64,000 nt of DNA from the NCBI GenBank assembly GCA_964519665.1, contig CAZFIV010000003.1, forward strand, positions 1 to 64,000. Reading direction: 5' to 3'. The notes beneath the pieces are model-generated. The model searched no databases, had not been told where the DNA came from, and was given only the letters and a program-made list of their open reading frames with translations. Below are positions 26,677 to 34,776 of this stretch, piece after piece (positions within the stretch are counted from its first letter, which is position 1; every line of letters starts with the position of its first letter). This DNA comes from JANQQN01 sp964519665. GTDB lineage: Bacteria; Myxococcota; Kuafuiibacteriia; Kuafuiibacteriales; Kuafuiibacteriaceae. A program made the translations under genes and the position numbers.

Positions 26677-27123
26677 ATGTCAGGTATGTGGCGGTCGCCC
26701 CGATCGATCTGCTACAGCAATCCTGTGCGACGTCGAGCTTGGGGCTGGCTCGGGGCGGGGGCCATCCTGGTCGGATGTGCCGGATCCCCGCCGCCGACGG
26801 TGGAACGTCTCTATGTGGACGGGGTTCGTCAGCGCCCGCTGACCGAAGAAGAGGCCGAGCGCCTGCTTCGCAAGAACGCGCCCATGTATGAGACGTGCTA
26901 CCGCCGAGAGATGATGAATCTGACCCAGAATCTGTCGGATTACATTTTTCGGGTGTGGATTCCGACCGACGGAACGGGTGCCGATGTCGAGATGGTCAAG
27001 GCGAGTATCGAGGGGCAGGTGACCCTGCAGGAATGTCTCGAAGAGGCACTGGCCCGGGTTCGCTTTCCAGCCCACACGGGCGAGCCGATCGCGCTTCACG
27101 TGCCGCTGAAGGGGCCAGCGTGA
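26677..27123 (+). CDS. AgmX/PglI-type C-terminal domain lipoprotein
   Basis: A lipoprotein with lipobox LVGC followed by AGSPPP. The start is uncertain: an ATG at 26677 gives a 34-residue signal, and a GTG at 26725 (VRRRAWGWLG) gives a more typical 17-residue signal. The mature part (about 110 aa) resembles the AgmX/PglI or TonB-like C-terminal fold seen in many myxobacterial proteins: YETCYRREMM near its start, RVWIPTDGTGADVEMVK strands, then the conserved Cys helix and ARVRFPAHTG. AgmX is linked to adventurous gliding in Myxococcus. The position just upstream of mglBA (122 bases) on the same strand makes a motility or polarity link possible, but it is unproven. Confidence 0.8.
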   Translation: MSGMWRSPRSICYSNPVRRRAWGWLGAGAILVGCAGSPPPTVERLYVDGVRQRPLTEEEAERLLRKNAPMYETCYRREMMNLTQNLSDYIFRVWIPTDGTGADVEMVKASIEGQVTLQECLEEALARVRFPAHTGEPIALHVPLKGPA

Positions 27124-27244
27124 GTCGGGTGAGGGTCGCGGTCTCAACGCCAGCTTGCGCCGAGGTTCGGCCATGCTACGATGCCTTTCCGGGCCAACGG
27201 CGACCCTTCGTCGCTTACCCGGTGGAAACGCAGGAGGTTCGCCG

Positions 27245-27721
27245 ATGACGTCGCAGATGGTGATGTACGACGAGGAGTATCGTCGAATCACGCAGGTCTG
27301 TGACCGGTTAGGTCGCGAAGCCAACGCGCGAATGGTCTACGTGATCGACAAGAACGGTCAGCTGATCACCGCGAGTGGCGAAACCGACAAACTCGACAGT
27401 ACATCGCTGGCATCCCTGGTTGCGAGCGAGATTGCGGCCACCGGGGGGCTCGCGAAGCTCATGGGCGAAAAAGAGTTCAGCACTCTTTTCCACGAGGGCA
27501 GTCGCGACAATCTCCATATCTCGGTCGTCGGCAGTCGAGTGATTCTCGTCGTGATCTTCGACAGTCGCTCGAGCCTTGGATTGGTCCGACTTCGCGTCAA
27601 AAAATGCAGTGAGGAACTCGTTCAAATCATTGAAGCGATGATCCAGCGTGCGGCTGAGCCTGCACATCAGTCGCCCTTCGCCGAGATTACGGACGAAGAC
27701 ATCGACAAGCTTTTCGGCTGA
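27245..27721 (+). CDS. mglB: roadblock/LC7 GTPase-activating protein MglB
   Basis: A 158-aa protein with a single roadblock/LC7 domain (VYVIDKNGQLITASGE, the helix LASLVASEIAAT, then ISVVGSRVILVVIFD). The ATG at 27245 follows GGAGG; a second ATG four codons on is possible. MglB is a homodimeric GAP for the small GTPase MglA and sets the cell's leading and lagging poles in myxobacteria. The mglA gene starts 11 bases downstream, the same order as in Myxococcus xanthus. Length agrees with MglB. The C-terminal tail ends EDIDKLFG, a segment often seen in MglB. Confidence 0.94.
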   Translation: MTSQMVMYDEEYRRITQVCDRLGREANARMVYVIDKNGQLITASGETDKLDSTSLASLVASEIAATGGLAKLMGEKEFSTLFHEGSRDNLHISVVGSRVILVVIFDSRSSLGLVRLRVKKCSEELVQIIEAMIQRAAEPAHQSPFAEITDEDIDKLFG

Positions 27722-27732
27722 GGGACCCGGCT

Positions 27733-28323
27733 GTGTCGTTCATCAATTACTCATCGAGGGAGATCAACTGCAAGATCGTCTACTACGGACCCGGCCTGTG
27801 CGGGAAAACGACGAATCTTCAGTATATCTACAACAAGACCAATCCGTCTGCGAAAGGGAAGATGATCTCCCTGGCGACCGAGACGGAGCGGACCCTATTC
27901 TTCGATTTCTTGCCCCTGTCCCTCGGTGAGATTCGAGGGTTCAAGACCCGGTTTCATCTCTACACAGTGCCCGGTCAGGTCTTTTATGACGCCAGCCGCA
28001 AGCTGATCCTCAAGGGTGTCGATGGGGTCGTGTTCGTCGCCGACAGCCAGATCGAGCGGATGGAAGCCAACCAGGAGTCGATCGAGAACCTTCGCGACAA
28101 CCTGCGGGAACAAGCCTACGACATCGAGAAGATCCCGCTGGTGATGCAGTGGAACAAGCGTGACCTTCCGAACGCCGCTCCGGTTGAAGACCTTTCGCGC
28201 CTCCTCAACGGCTACGTGAGCCCCGAGTTCAGCGCGACCGCCACCCAAGGGGTCGGGGTCTTCGATACCCTGAAAGAAATCGCTAAGCTGGTTCTGCAAG
28301 AGCTCAAGCGCGGCACGCGCTGA
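27733..28323 (+). CDS. mglA: Ras-like GTPase MglA
   Basis: A 196-aa small GTPase, the size of Myxococcus MglA. The P-loop is GPGLCGKTT (residues 19-27). The switch 2 region reads VPGQVFYDASRK; the Asp of the usual DxxG motif is replaced, as in MglA proteins. The guanine-specificity motif is NKRD (about 150). The start is a GTG at 27733 with GAGGGA upstream. MglA-GTP marks the leading pole and controls gliding and type IV pili; MglB next door is its GAP. The pair supports polar motility or polarity control in this organism. Confidence 0.96.
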   Translation: MSFINYSSREINCKIVYYGPGLCGKTTNLQYIYNKTNPSAKGKMISLATETERTLFFDFLPLSLGEIRGFKTRFHLYTVPGQVFYDASRKLILKGVDGVVFVADSQIERMEANQESIENLRDNLREQAYDIEKIPLVMQWNKRDLPNAAPVEDLSRLLNGYVSPEFSATATQGVGVFDTLKEIAKLVLQELKRGTR

Positions 28324-28341
28324 CGAGCCACACCCCGATGA

Positions 28342-28920
28342 TCACGGTTCTCGGGCAGGCGCCGGGTTGCTGGTGATGCGCCGAAGATCGAGAACACAAG
28401 GCTGGTTGGGTTTCGGTCGGTAGATCTGGGCGGCGACCAACGCGGGCTGTGAATTCGTAAACGTCGTACCGTCTCCGTCGACGAGCTGGAATTCGCCCCC
28501 TGGTGTGCTGGCCCGACGAGCGACGCGATGAGCGGAGGTTCCCTCTTTCAGGTTGAGGATCGCGGCGGCTCGACCATCGGTGAAATAGGTCCGGCAACCG
28601 ACGACGTCTGAGCACTGGCTGTCGGTGCGCCACTCGAAGTGGCCTCGCATCGCGAAAATCTTGCCCGAGTTGGAGGGCTCGCACGCCTCGGCGATGGTGC
28701 GCTCTTCGGGGGGCGTCATCTCTCTCGCCAGGATGCCGATGCCCGCAGCGGTGATCGCGGCGCCGACGAGAAAGAAGAGAATCCGAGTGGCCGTTCGCCC
28801 GATGGTTCGGGTGAACAGACGGACCCGAGGCCCTTCCAGGAAGAAAGAGAGGTTGAACAGGCAGCACAAGGCGGTGATCAACCCCAAGCCCAGTGCGACC
28901 CAGCCAAAAATCGTACTCAT
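28342..28920 (-). CDS. membrane protein of unknown function
   Basis: A 192-aa protein from the ATG at 28920, preceded by GGAG. Two hydrophobic helices (about residues 5-28 and 42-66) lie in a hairpin at the N-terminus, separated by a short basic loop (RLFTRTIGRT). A soluble domain of about 120 residues with four Cys (CEPSNSGK, QCSDVVGCRTY, QPCVLDL) follows. The topology puts the Cys-bearing domain on the same side as the N-terminus. No domain recognised. It is convergent with mglA and divergent from nothing close. An upstream in-frame extension to 29016 lacks a ribosome site and looks spurious. Confidence 0.7.
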   Translation of the reverse strand: MSTIFGWVALGLGLITALCCLFNLSFFLEGPRVRLFTRTIGRTATRILFFLVGAAITAAGIGILAREMTPPEERTIAEACEPSNSGKIFAMRGHFEWRTDSQCSDVVGCRTYFTDGRAAAILNLKEGTSAHRVARRASTPGGEFQLVDGDGTTFTNSQPALVAAQIYRPKPNQPCVLDLRRITSNPAPAREP

Positions 28921-29130
28921 GTCGTGGTCTCCAAGTTTGCCGGCCCCGCAGTGGGACTCAATGGGAATCGTAACACGACGAACCGCGTAATCCCACGCGG
29001 TCTCGTCCTTGCTCACCCGAACGGCTGATGAGCGGCGTTGGATGGGCGGATGTTCAGCGGGTGATCGCCGAAGGTCGGGGCCCCCCGGCCGGGGTCCGGC
29101 GAAGGCCTTGTCGATGTGGTCAGCGTTCGG

Positions 29131-31536
29131 TCACGCTTCCGTCGGGTCGAGTCGCTGGCGTCGGCGAGCGGTTCGCTCCGCGATCGTTCGTTCGATCTGG
29201 CGCCGGATGTCGATGTTCTTGGAGAGCATCGCGTTCAGCTCGGCCGCCTCGAGTCTCAGCAGTTCGCACTCGGTTTTGGCCCGCACCGTCGCCGTCCTCC
29301 GTGACCCCTCGATGGCCGCGATTTCGCCGAAGATCTCACCGGGACCCAGCTCGGCCAGAACGACCGGATTCTCGCGGCCCACGTACACGAGAACCGACCC
29401 GGACTTGATCGCGTAAAAGGCGTCAGAAAGGTCTCCCTCGCGCAGCACGAGGTCGCCTTGATGATAGGTCTCGAAGATGAAGCGTTCGGCGAGCTCGCGG
29501 CGAGCGCGAATATGTAGGTGCCCGAACAGGGGCGACTTCGCCAACAGACTCTCGGCGATTCGTTCTTTGTAGAATCGTCGCAACGACTCCCGAACGGTCG
29601 GAAACTCCTGGCTGACCCTGGACAAGACGTCCTTCGAGACTTCGAGCACCAGGGCGTCGCCGAGCGTCTCGACGGTGGCATTTCGAGGGTCGCCGGTGAA
29701 GTAACTCTGCTCGCCGAAGCAGTCGCCATCGGTCAACGAAGTGATGTAGACCTTGCGCCCTTGGAAGTTGTTGGTCGACACCACGACCCGGCCGCGCGCC
29801 AATAAGTAGAACGAATCGCCGTGGTCGCCCTCGGAGATGATCTGAGTGCCTCCAGGATACTTTTCGACGGAGACTGCCTCGACGAAGCTCAAGAATTGCT
29901 CGGCGTTCAGAGAGGTCAGGATGGGGCTCTCGTGAAAGACCTCGACCGACCCATCGTCCCGAGCGAGCACGTTTTGGTACTCGGAAAAGTCCGTCCGGGG
30001 GTCATCAGGGTCGACGATCGCGGTCAGGAGGTCGGCGGTCGACATGCCTTGGAGGCTGGGGAGCCGGCGGATCTCTTCCCGCAGCCGCTCGCTGGTCCCG
30101 AATTGGTCGATGATCCGTCGGTAGATGCTGGCGGCCTGCACGAGCATTCCGCCTTGTGCGAACTTCGCGGCCGCGAGCTTGTAGGCCCCGAGGGCTCGGG
30201 CGGTTTGCTGCTTGCTCGCGTAGGCCTGTCCGATATCGATGAGCACCCACAGATTAGGGTCGGCAATGAACAGTCGCTTCAGGCGATTGATGGCGGTCTC
30301 ATGGGCGGCTTCGGGAATCGGGGGCGAAGGCATGCGAAGAGCCTCGAGATCGTGCTCGGTGGTCACGGTGTCCGGCTCGTCGGGGTCGACCCGAGGGGGG
30401 CGGGAGGCCACGGTGGCCTCGATCGGCTGCTTGAACCAGTCGTTGTTGGTGCTGACGAGTCGGTACTGGCGGGCCGCCGCTTGCGCCAGCGCCACTGCAG
30501 TGTCGTCAAATACGTTGGAAGGCTTGGGGCTCGAGCCCAGCGGGTTCGAGCCCTGGCGTGGGGCTCGAGTCTTGTCGATCGGTTCGAGATCTGGCTCGGG
30601 CAGCAGCCGGGGCGGCTGCCCGTCCCACAGCTCTTTGATGACCTCGGCCAGGTGATAGCCGGTTTGGCCGGGGAAGTGGCGACCTTGAATCATCGCGAGC
30701 TGCATAGCGACGTCTTTGGCCGACCGCAGGCGTCGTTGCGGGTCGCGTTGCAGACAAGCCATGACCAGCTCGTCGAGGGCCGTGGGCACGTTGCGATTGA
30801 GACTCGACGGGCGAGGGACCTTCAGCGTTTCGACCGCTGACATCGTGCCGGTGTCCGTGCTCTTCGCGAACAGCCGGCGGTTGACGAGGAGCTCGTGCAA
30901 CACGACTCCGGCCGACCACAAGTCGCTCGCTTCATCGGCCGGCTCGCCTCGGCATTGTTCGGGCGAGACGTAAGCCAGCTTGCCGAAGATCTCGTCGTTG
31001 TCGGTCTCGATCTCGTCAGCGGCCTTGGCGATCCCAAAGTCGTTGACCTTCACGTGGCCGTCAAACGAGACGAGAATATTCTGCGGGCTGATGTCGCGGT
31101 GAATGATGGGGCCAGCCTGACCGCGGCTCGGCGACAGCGAATGAGCGTGCGCCAGGCCGTCCATGGCCTGGTGCAGGATGTATACGCACGCGCCCACGGG
31201 CAGGGGGGTCCCCCGCTGTCGGGCCCGCTCGGCGATCCGAGACAAGTCGGCGCCTTCGACGTACTCCATCGCCATGTAGTAGTCGTCGTCGACCTGCCCG
31301 AAGTCGAAGACCTGCACGATGTTCGGGTGGGATAGGCGGACCGTCAGCTTTGCCTCGGCGATGAACATGCTGACGAAAGCTTGGTTGTCGCACAGGCTGC
31401 TACGGATTCGTTTGATGGCCACCAGCTTCTCGAAGCCGCCGATCGAAGATGACCGAGCGAGCCAGACCTCCGCCATCCCTCCGGAGGCGATTCGGGTAAG
31501 GAGCTGGTATTTTCCAAAGACGTCGGGACGCCGCAT
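29131..31536 (-). CDS. Ser/Thr protein kinase with TPR region and two cyclic-nucleotide-binding domains
   Basis: An 801-aa soluble kinase. The catalytic domain spans residues 8-290: IASGGMAEVW, Lys in VAIKRIR, HRDISPQN and VNDFGIAK, all intact, with the myxobacterial HRDISPQN variant. A linker and a TPR-like helical stretch follow (about 410-500, QAYASKQQTARALGAYKLAAAKF). Two cNMP-binding beta-barrels lie at about 545-660 and 675-790. Their phosphate-binding cassettes are FGEQSYFTGDPRNATV and FGEIAAIEGSRRTATV. There is no transmembrane segment. The architecture suggests a kinase regulated by cAMP or cGMP. Both cassettes lack the usual Arg-Ala of PKA-type sites in exact form, so binding needs testing. 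It is divergent from a small gene at 31594. Confidence 0.93.
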   Translation of the reverse strand: MRRPDVFGKYQLLTRIASGGMAEVWLARSSSIGGFEKLVAIKRIRSSLCDNQAFVSMFIAEAKLTVRLSHPNIVQVFDFGQVDDDYYMAMEYVEGADLSRIAERARQRGTPLPVGACVYILHQAMDGLAHAHSLSPSRGQAGPIIHRDISPQNILVSFDGHVKVNDFGIAKAADEIETDNDEIFGKLAYVSPEQCRGEPADEASDLWSAGVVLHELLVNRRLFAKSTDTGTMSAVETLKVPRPSSLNRNVPTALDELVMACLQRDPQRRLRSAKDVAMQLAMIQGRHFPGQTGYHLAEVIKELWDGQPPRLLPEPDLEPIDKTRAPRQGSNPLGSSPKPSNVFDDTAVALAQAAARQYRLVSTNNDWFKQPIEATVASRPPRVDPDEPDTVTTEHDLEALRMPSPPIPEAAHETAINRLKRLFIADPNLWVLIDIGQAYASKQQTARALGAYKLAAAKFAQGGMLVQAASIYRRIIDQFGTSERLREEIRRLPSLQGMSTADLLTAIVDPDDPRTDFSEYQNVLARDDGSVEVFHESPILTSLNAEQFLSFVEAVSVEKYPGGTQIISEGDHGDSFYLLARGRVVVSTNNFQGRKVYITSLTDGDCFGEQSYFTGDPRNATVETLGDALVLEVSKDVLSRVSQEFPTVRESLRRFYKERIAESLLAKSPLFGHLHIRARRELAERFIFETYHQGDLVLREGDLSDAFYAIKSGSVLVYVGRENPVVLAELGPGEIFGEIAAIEGSRRTATVRAKTECELLRLEAAELNAMLSKNIDIRRQIERTIAERTARRRQRLDPTEA

Positions 31537-31593
31537 TCCTGGCCAGTGAGATCACGCTAGCAGCGTCCCGGTTGGATTGACAGCCCGGCCGCC

Positions 31594-31977
31594 ATGTTTG
31601 ACCCGACGCGGTCGAGCGGCGAGGAAAACGGCGTGAACTCGGAGCTCGGACCGTTTTTCGAGGGGCGACATCTCGACGTCCAGAAACTCCTGCGCGCGCT
31701 ATACGACGTCGGACACAGCCCTGGGCCTGGCGTGAAGGCGTGGGTCGACGGACGGGAACTCGTGTTCAGCCGGGCAGAGGGAGGGCGCGGGTTCATGCGC
31801 TTGATCCCGCTCGAAGCCCAAGTCTTGGTCGCCTTTCCCCGGGGCGGGGATCTCTTCGACCCTCTGGCTCGACTGAGAGGCCCGCCCCAAGCGCAGAAGA
31901 GCGTCACCCTCGGCCATTACTCTGACATCGATCCTTACTTGAGGCGCATAGTTGAACAGGCCTACCACCTGGACTGA
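31594..31977 (+). CDS. small conserved hypothetical protein
   Basis: A 127-aa soluble protein starting at the ATG at 31594. A helix (LDVQKLLRALYDVG) precedes strand-rich segments (VKAWVDGRELVFSR, GFMRLIPLEAQVLVAFP). The C-terminus is SDIDPYLRRIVEQAYHLD. The end pattern and size recall DUF5655/DUF1801-type proteins, but I am not certain. No Cys, no signal peptide. It is divergent from the large kinase, with 57 bases between starts. Confidence 0.6.
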   Translation: MFDPTRSSGEENGVNSELGPFFEGRHLDVQKLLRALYDVGHSPGPGVKAWVDGRELVFSRAEGGRGFMRLIPLEAQVLVAFPRGGDLFDPLARLRGPPQAQKSVTLGHYSDIDPYLRRIVEQAYHLD

Positions 31978-31996
31978 CACCGGCCGGGGTGGGCGA

Positions 31997-32425
31997 TCAT
32001 TCCGCCCAGTACTTGCGCACCAGAAGCTTGCGGGGGCGTTCGTTCGCGATCAGGCCGTCGACGACATAGGTCTTGCCAGGCTCGAAAGGGCGGCACTGCA
32101 CTTCATTGAGTTTCCCCTCACAGCGGACGGCCCTTAGGTCGTAAGCCCCCACGACCACCAGCGGGTTCTTCTGGGCGGCCTCGGACCGCGCGTCCACGAC
32201 CATCGGCCCCCGGCAGTACTGGCAATCTCCGCAATAGGTCATCCATTCACCATCGGGGGTCACCAGGCTACATTCCGCTGCCGACTGGAACTGTGCGCGG
32301 ACCAAGACGTATTCACCCACGTGGTCCTCTAGGTTGGCGATCAGGGCCTCGGCTTCCATCGGCTGGCGGGTACAGGCGACCAGCGCCAAGCCTAGGGTCA
32401 CGGCGAACCGGACGAACAACTTCAT
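31997..32425 (-). CDS. lipoprotein of unknown function
   Basis: A 142-aa lipoprotein from the ATG at 32425, with GGAG upstream and an ATGA overlap with the preceding gene. The signal peptide ends LALVAC (Cys18). The mature part has a Cys cluster, YCGDCQYCRG, and further Cys near VRCEGKLNEVQC, suggesting disulfides. The fold pattern (HVGEYVLVRAQFQSA, VDGLIANERP) is similar to small OB-fold-like lipoproteins, but no family is assigned. It is third in an operon with two other lipoprotein genes, all overlapped by four bases. Confidence 0.75.
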   Translation of the reverse strand: MKLFVRFAVTLGLALVACTRQPMEAEALIANLEDHVGEYVLVRAQFQSAAECSLVTPDGEWMTYCGDCQYCRGPMVVDARSEAAQKNPLVVVGAYDLRAVRCEGKLNEVQCRPFEPGKTYVVDGLIANERPRKLLVRKYWAE

Positions 32426-33093
32426 GGGCGTCTCCTCGGGAGCAAACGGGCCGATGCGCGCGTCTGACCCCAATCTGGGTTTGCGAAGGGCCCCTCAACA
32501 TCACATTCAAGAAAGAGGTGCCGCGAATTTTCAAATGTGTGCCGCCCTATGCGGTAGCGGCCGGATCGTCGGAAGCGTGCGGGCAGCACCCACTCGGCAA
32601 CCCGATCGGGCAACCCGGCATTCCCCGGAACATCGAGCCGATACAGGGCCCAGAACCCCATCGTGGGGCTAATGAACAGGTCCTCGAGGTATGGCTCGGG
32701 CATCGCGCCGTCGAAGGCGACCCCTCCTGCTGCGCGCCGGACCGCCAGCCGGGCCTTTACTTTGGCCCGCAAGAAGCCTTCCGCAGGGTGACGGTGATCG
32801 GTGGAGCGGCCCACCCCCATCACAGATACGGTGCCGGAGCGGGTGTACACGCCCGGCAACCGGTCGTGCCACCAAGGTCTGGTTTCCCGCAAACCGGGCG
32901 ATGAGCGTGGACCGACGTCGGGAACCCGATTGATCGGCGCGTTCGAGACCGCGGGACCGGAAGAAGGAGCGGACGACTCGGATGGATGGGGCGCCGGCGC
33001 CGTCTCGAATAAGATGGGAGGACTGAGGGCGCAGCCGATGAGCGCGACCCCCGCCGCGCCGATGGCGACCTTCGGGCGTCGAAGGCCCGTCAT
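32422..33093 (-). CDS. lipoprotein of unknown function
   Basis: A 223-aa protein starting at the ATG at 33093, four-base overlap with the upstream gene. The signal peptide MTGLRRPKVAIGAAGVALIGC gives a lipobox LIGC. A Pro/Ser-rich linker (about 30-70) leads to a beta-rich domain containing MPEPYLEDLFISPTMGFWAL and a C-terminal Arg-rich end. Several Arg/His pairs (RYRIGRHTFENSRHLF) are visible. No domain recognised. It lies in the middle of a three-gene lipoprotein operon and probably acts with its neighbours at the outer membrane. Confidence 0.7.
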   Translation of the reverse strand: MTGLRRPKVAIGAAGVALIGCALSPPILFETAPAPHPSESSAPSSGPAVSNAPINRVPDVGPRSSPGLRETRPWWHDRLPGVYTRSGTVSVMGVGRSTDHRHPAEGFLRAKVKARLAVRRAAGGVAFDGAMPEPYLEDLFISPTMGFWALYRLDVPGNAGLPDRVAEWVLPARFRRSGRYRIGRHTFENSRHLFLECDVEGPFANPDWGQTRASARLLPRRRP

Positions 33094-34349
33094 GGGGACT
33101 CGATCTCGCCGAACCGCATCCGGCCGAACCGTGCGACATGGTGAAAATCGCCGACGCCAGGAGGAGACCATGCGGAGTACTCGGCTCGCCAGTCGCCGCG
33201 AGCCCGGTACTTTTCGATGCGAAAGGCGTTCATGCGCCACTCGGCCCCCGGACGGGGCGCCTCGCGAACCCCGCGCAGGTTGGAGAACGGGACCTTCCAT
33301 TCGCTGACCCACCCGCGATCCGGCGTCGGGTCATTGAGGGAGCCCTCGATACTCGTCCCGACCGTCTGCCCGGCCTGAAAGGATCGATCCATGCCTCTGC
33401 GCGGTCCCGTGAAGGCAGCGTCGAAGATGACGCCCCTTGGCGACGCCTGCAGCTCCACGTAGGGCCCTGTTTCGGGGGCCGAAACGTGGGGCATGATGAA
33501 CAGCTCGACACACTCGTGGTCGTAGATCGGGTCATCGCGCTGGCGGAAGCGATCGGTGACATCGCGGTCGTCGGCCTCGAAGCCGACGTACAGGTTTCGG
33601 TCGTCGTACAGCAGGCGCAGCCGGGTCGCGTATTGGATGGCCCCTTTCCGCCCCAGCGAGTCGTCGAACGTGAGCACCGGGGCGTCGGCCCAGTCCGCCT
33701 CGTCGAGCCGGCCGTCGGCCACGATCGGTCCGGTCGCTCGAGCAACCACAGCCATCGGCAAGCCGTCGTCCTCGGCCGCAGGCGAACGGAGACGCAGCTC
33801 CGCCACCCGGAGATGGTCGGCTCCGTCTTGCTGGCCGGGAAGGGCCTCCACAGTCCACCTCATCGGTCCGGAGTGCAGACCGACGAACACGCTGAGAGTT
33901 CCGCCGATTCGAAACGAGGGTATCGCGACCACGTGCCGATCGATCCAGATATCGCCCTGCTTCCAACTGGATGTGGTGAGTCGGCCGTACATCGGCGGAT
34001 GCGCATCACGGAATATCGTCCGTGACCCGACGGTGCCCCGGACCCGAATCTCCGCGTCGCTCAGCGGCGCCCGTTCGACCTTCCAGTAGTGGCTGATGAC
34101 CATCGAGGCCCCCGGCTCGGCCATCGGTGGATCGACATCCATGCCCAAGTAAACCAGAAGGCCATCGCCGCGCGGCTCCCGAAACTTCGCACCCGAGCGA
34201 TGTTTCGGGTTAGGTGCGTCGGCCGCGAGGTCAGCCGCGCGACGGCGTGCCTCGTCGACGTCAGTGGTGCAAGTGACGCCCAAGCACAGGGCGCCTCCGG
34301 CGATCATCCAGCGCACGCGGCCCTGTAGCACGAAATGCCACCGCATCAT
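33090..34349 (-). CDS. lipoprotein with CBM9-like domain
   Basis: A 419-aa lipoprotein (signal ends LGVTC, Cys27). The C-terminal half matches the carbohydrate-binding family 9-like module: GRLDEADWADAPVLTFDDSLG, the strands LRLLYDDRNLYVGFEADD and DHECVELFIMP, and the end EWRMNAFRIEKYRARGDWRAEYSAWSPPG. Such modules are found in secreted sugar-binding or cytochrome-linked proteins. The N-terminal half (about 50-190) is a beta-rich domain of unknown type. It is first in the three-gene operon with two smaller lipoproteins. A role in binding a polysaccharide at the surface is inferred from the CBM9-like fold. Confidence 0.8.
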   Translation of the reverse strand: MMRWHFVLQGRVRWMIAGGALCLGVTCTTDVDEARRRAADLAADAPNPKHRSGAKFREPRGDGLLVYLGMDVDPPMAEPGASMVISHYWKVERAPLSDAEIRVRGTVGSRTIFRDAHPPMYGRLTTSSWKQGDIWIDRHVVAIPSFRIGGTLSVFVGLHSGPMRWTVEALPGQQDGADHLRVAELRLRSPAAEDDGLPMAVVARATGPIVADGRLDEADWADAPVLTFDDSLGRKGAIQYATRLRLLYDDRNLYVGFEADDRDVTDRFRQRDDPIYDHECVELFIMPHVSAPETGPYVELQASPRGVIFDAAFTGPRRGMDRSFQAGQTVGTSIEGSLNDPTPDRGWVSEWKVPFSNLRGVREAPRPGAEWRMNAFRIEKYRARGDWRAEYSAWSPPGVGDFHHVARFGRMRFGEIESP

Positions 34350-34776
34350 GACCCCAGGCTACTTATCCGACGCTCCGTTACAAAAATAACGGGCCCACGG
34401 TCGACCGATCGCTCGCCGGCCCGTTTGGCCGTAGCCACGGCCCATCACGCGACGTGTGAGCTTGATCCCCACGGGTACGGATGTTGCTTTCTCGTATTCG
34501 GCCGACACCCCGGTGACGTCTTCCGCGGGAACGGGGCTAAACTCATCGAGCGACTTCAGGCCGGACTATCGACAGAGGAATCACCAAAGCCATGTCGTGT
34601 ACTCAGCCGCGTCCTCCCTGTCTTTGGGGAGAGCCGACGATTTTCCTGGACCCCAACCTCGCGGGTCTTCGACAACGACTACCGATCTCTCGTTCCCTCC
34701 CTTGTCAGGCGCCACCTGCATGCTCGGAGTTCGCGGAGGCGGTTTCAAGGTGATCAGCATGAACAGAGGACTCGGA
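34350..34776. other. gap before the giant metalloprotease operon
   Basis: About 430 bases between a leftward lipoprotein operon and the rightward metalloprotease pair. The protease frame remains open through much of it (from 34456), but the codons before 34759 do not encode a signal peptide, and start sites with ribosome sites lie at 34759 and 34777. An AT-rich inverted repeat is at 34375-34392. Promoters for both operons should lie here. Confidence 0.5.
34375..34392. promoter_or_regulatory. CCGTTA-N6-TAACGG inverted repeat
   Basis: Perfect 6-bp arms around CAAAAA, just 26 bases upstream of the leftward CBM9-like lipoprotein gene and in its promoter region. This is an operator candidate. It is too far from any stop to be a natural terminator. 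Confidence 0.45.
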
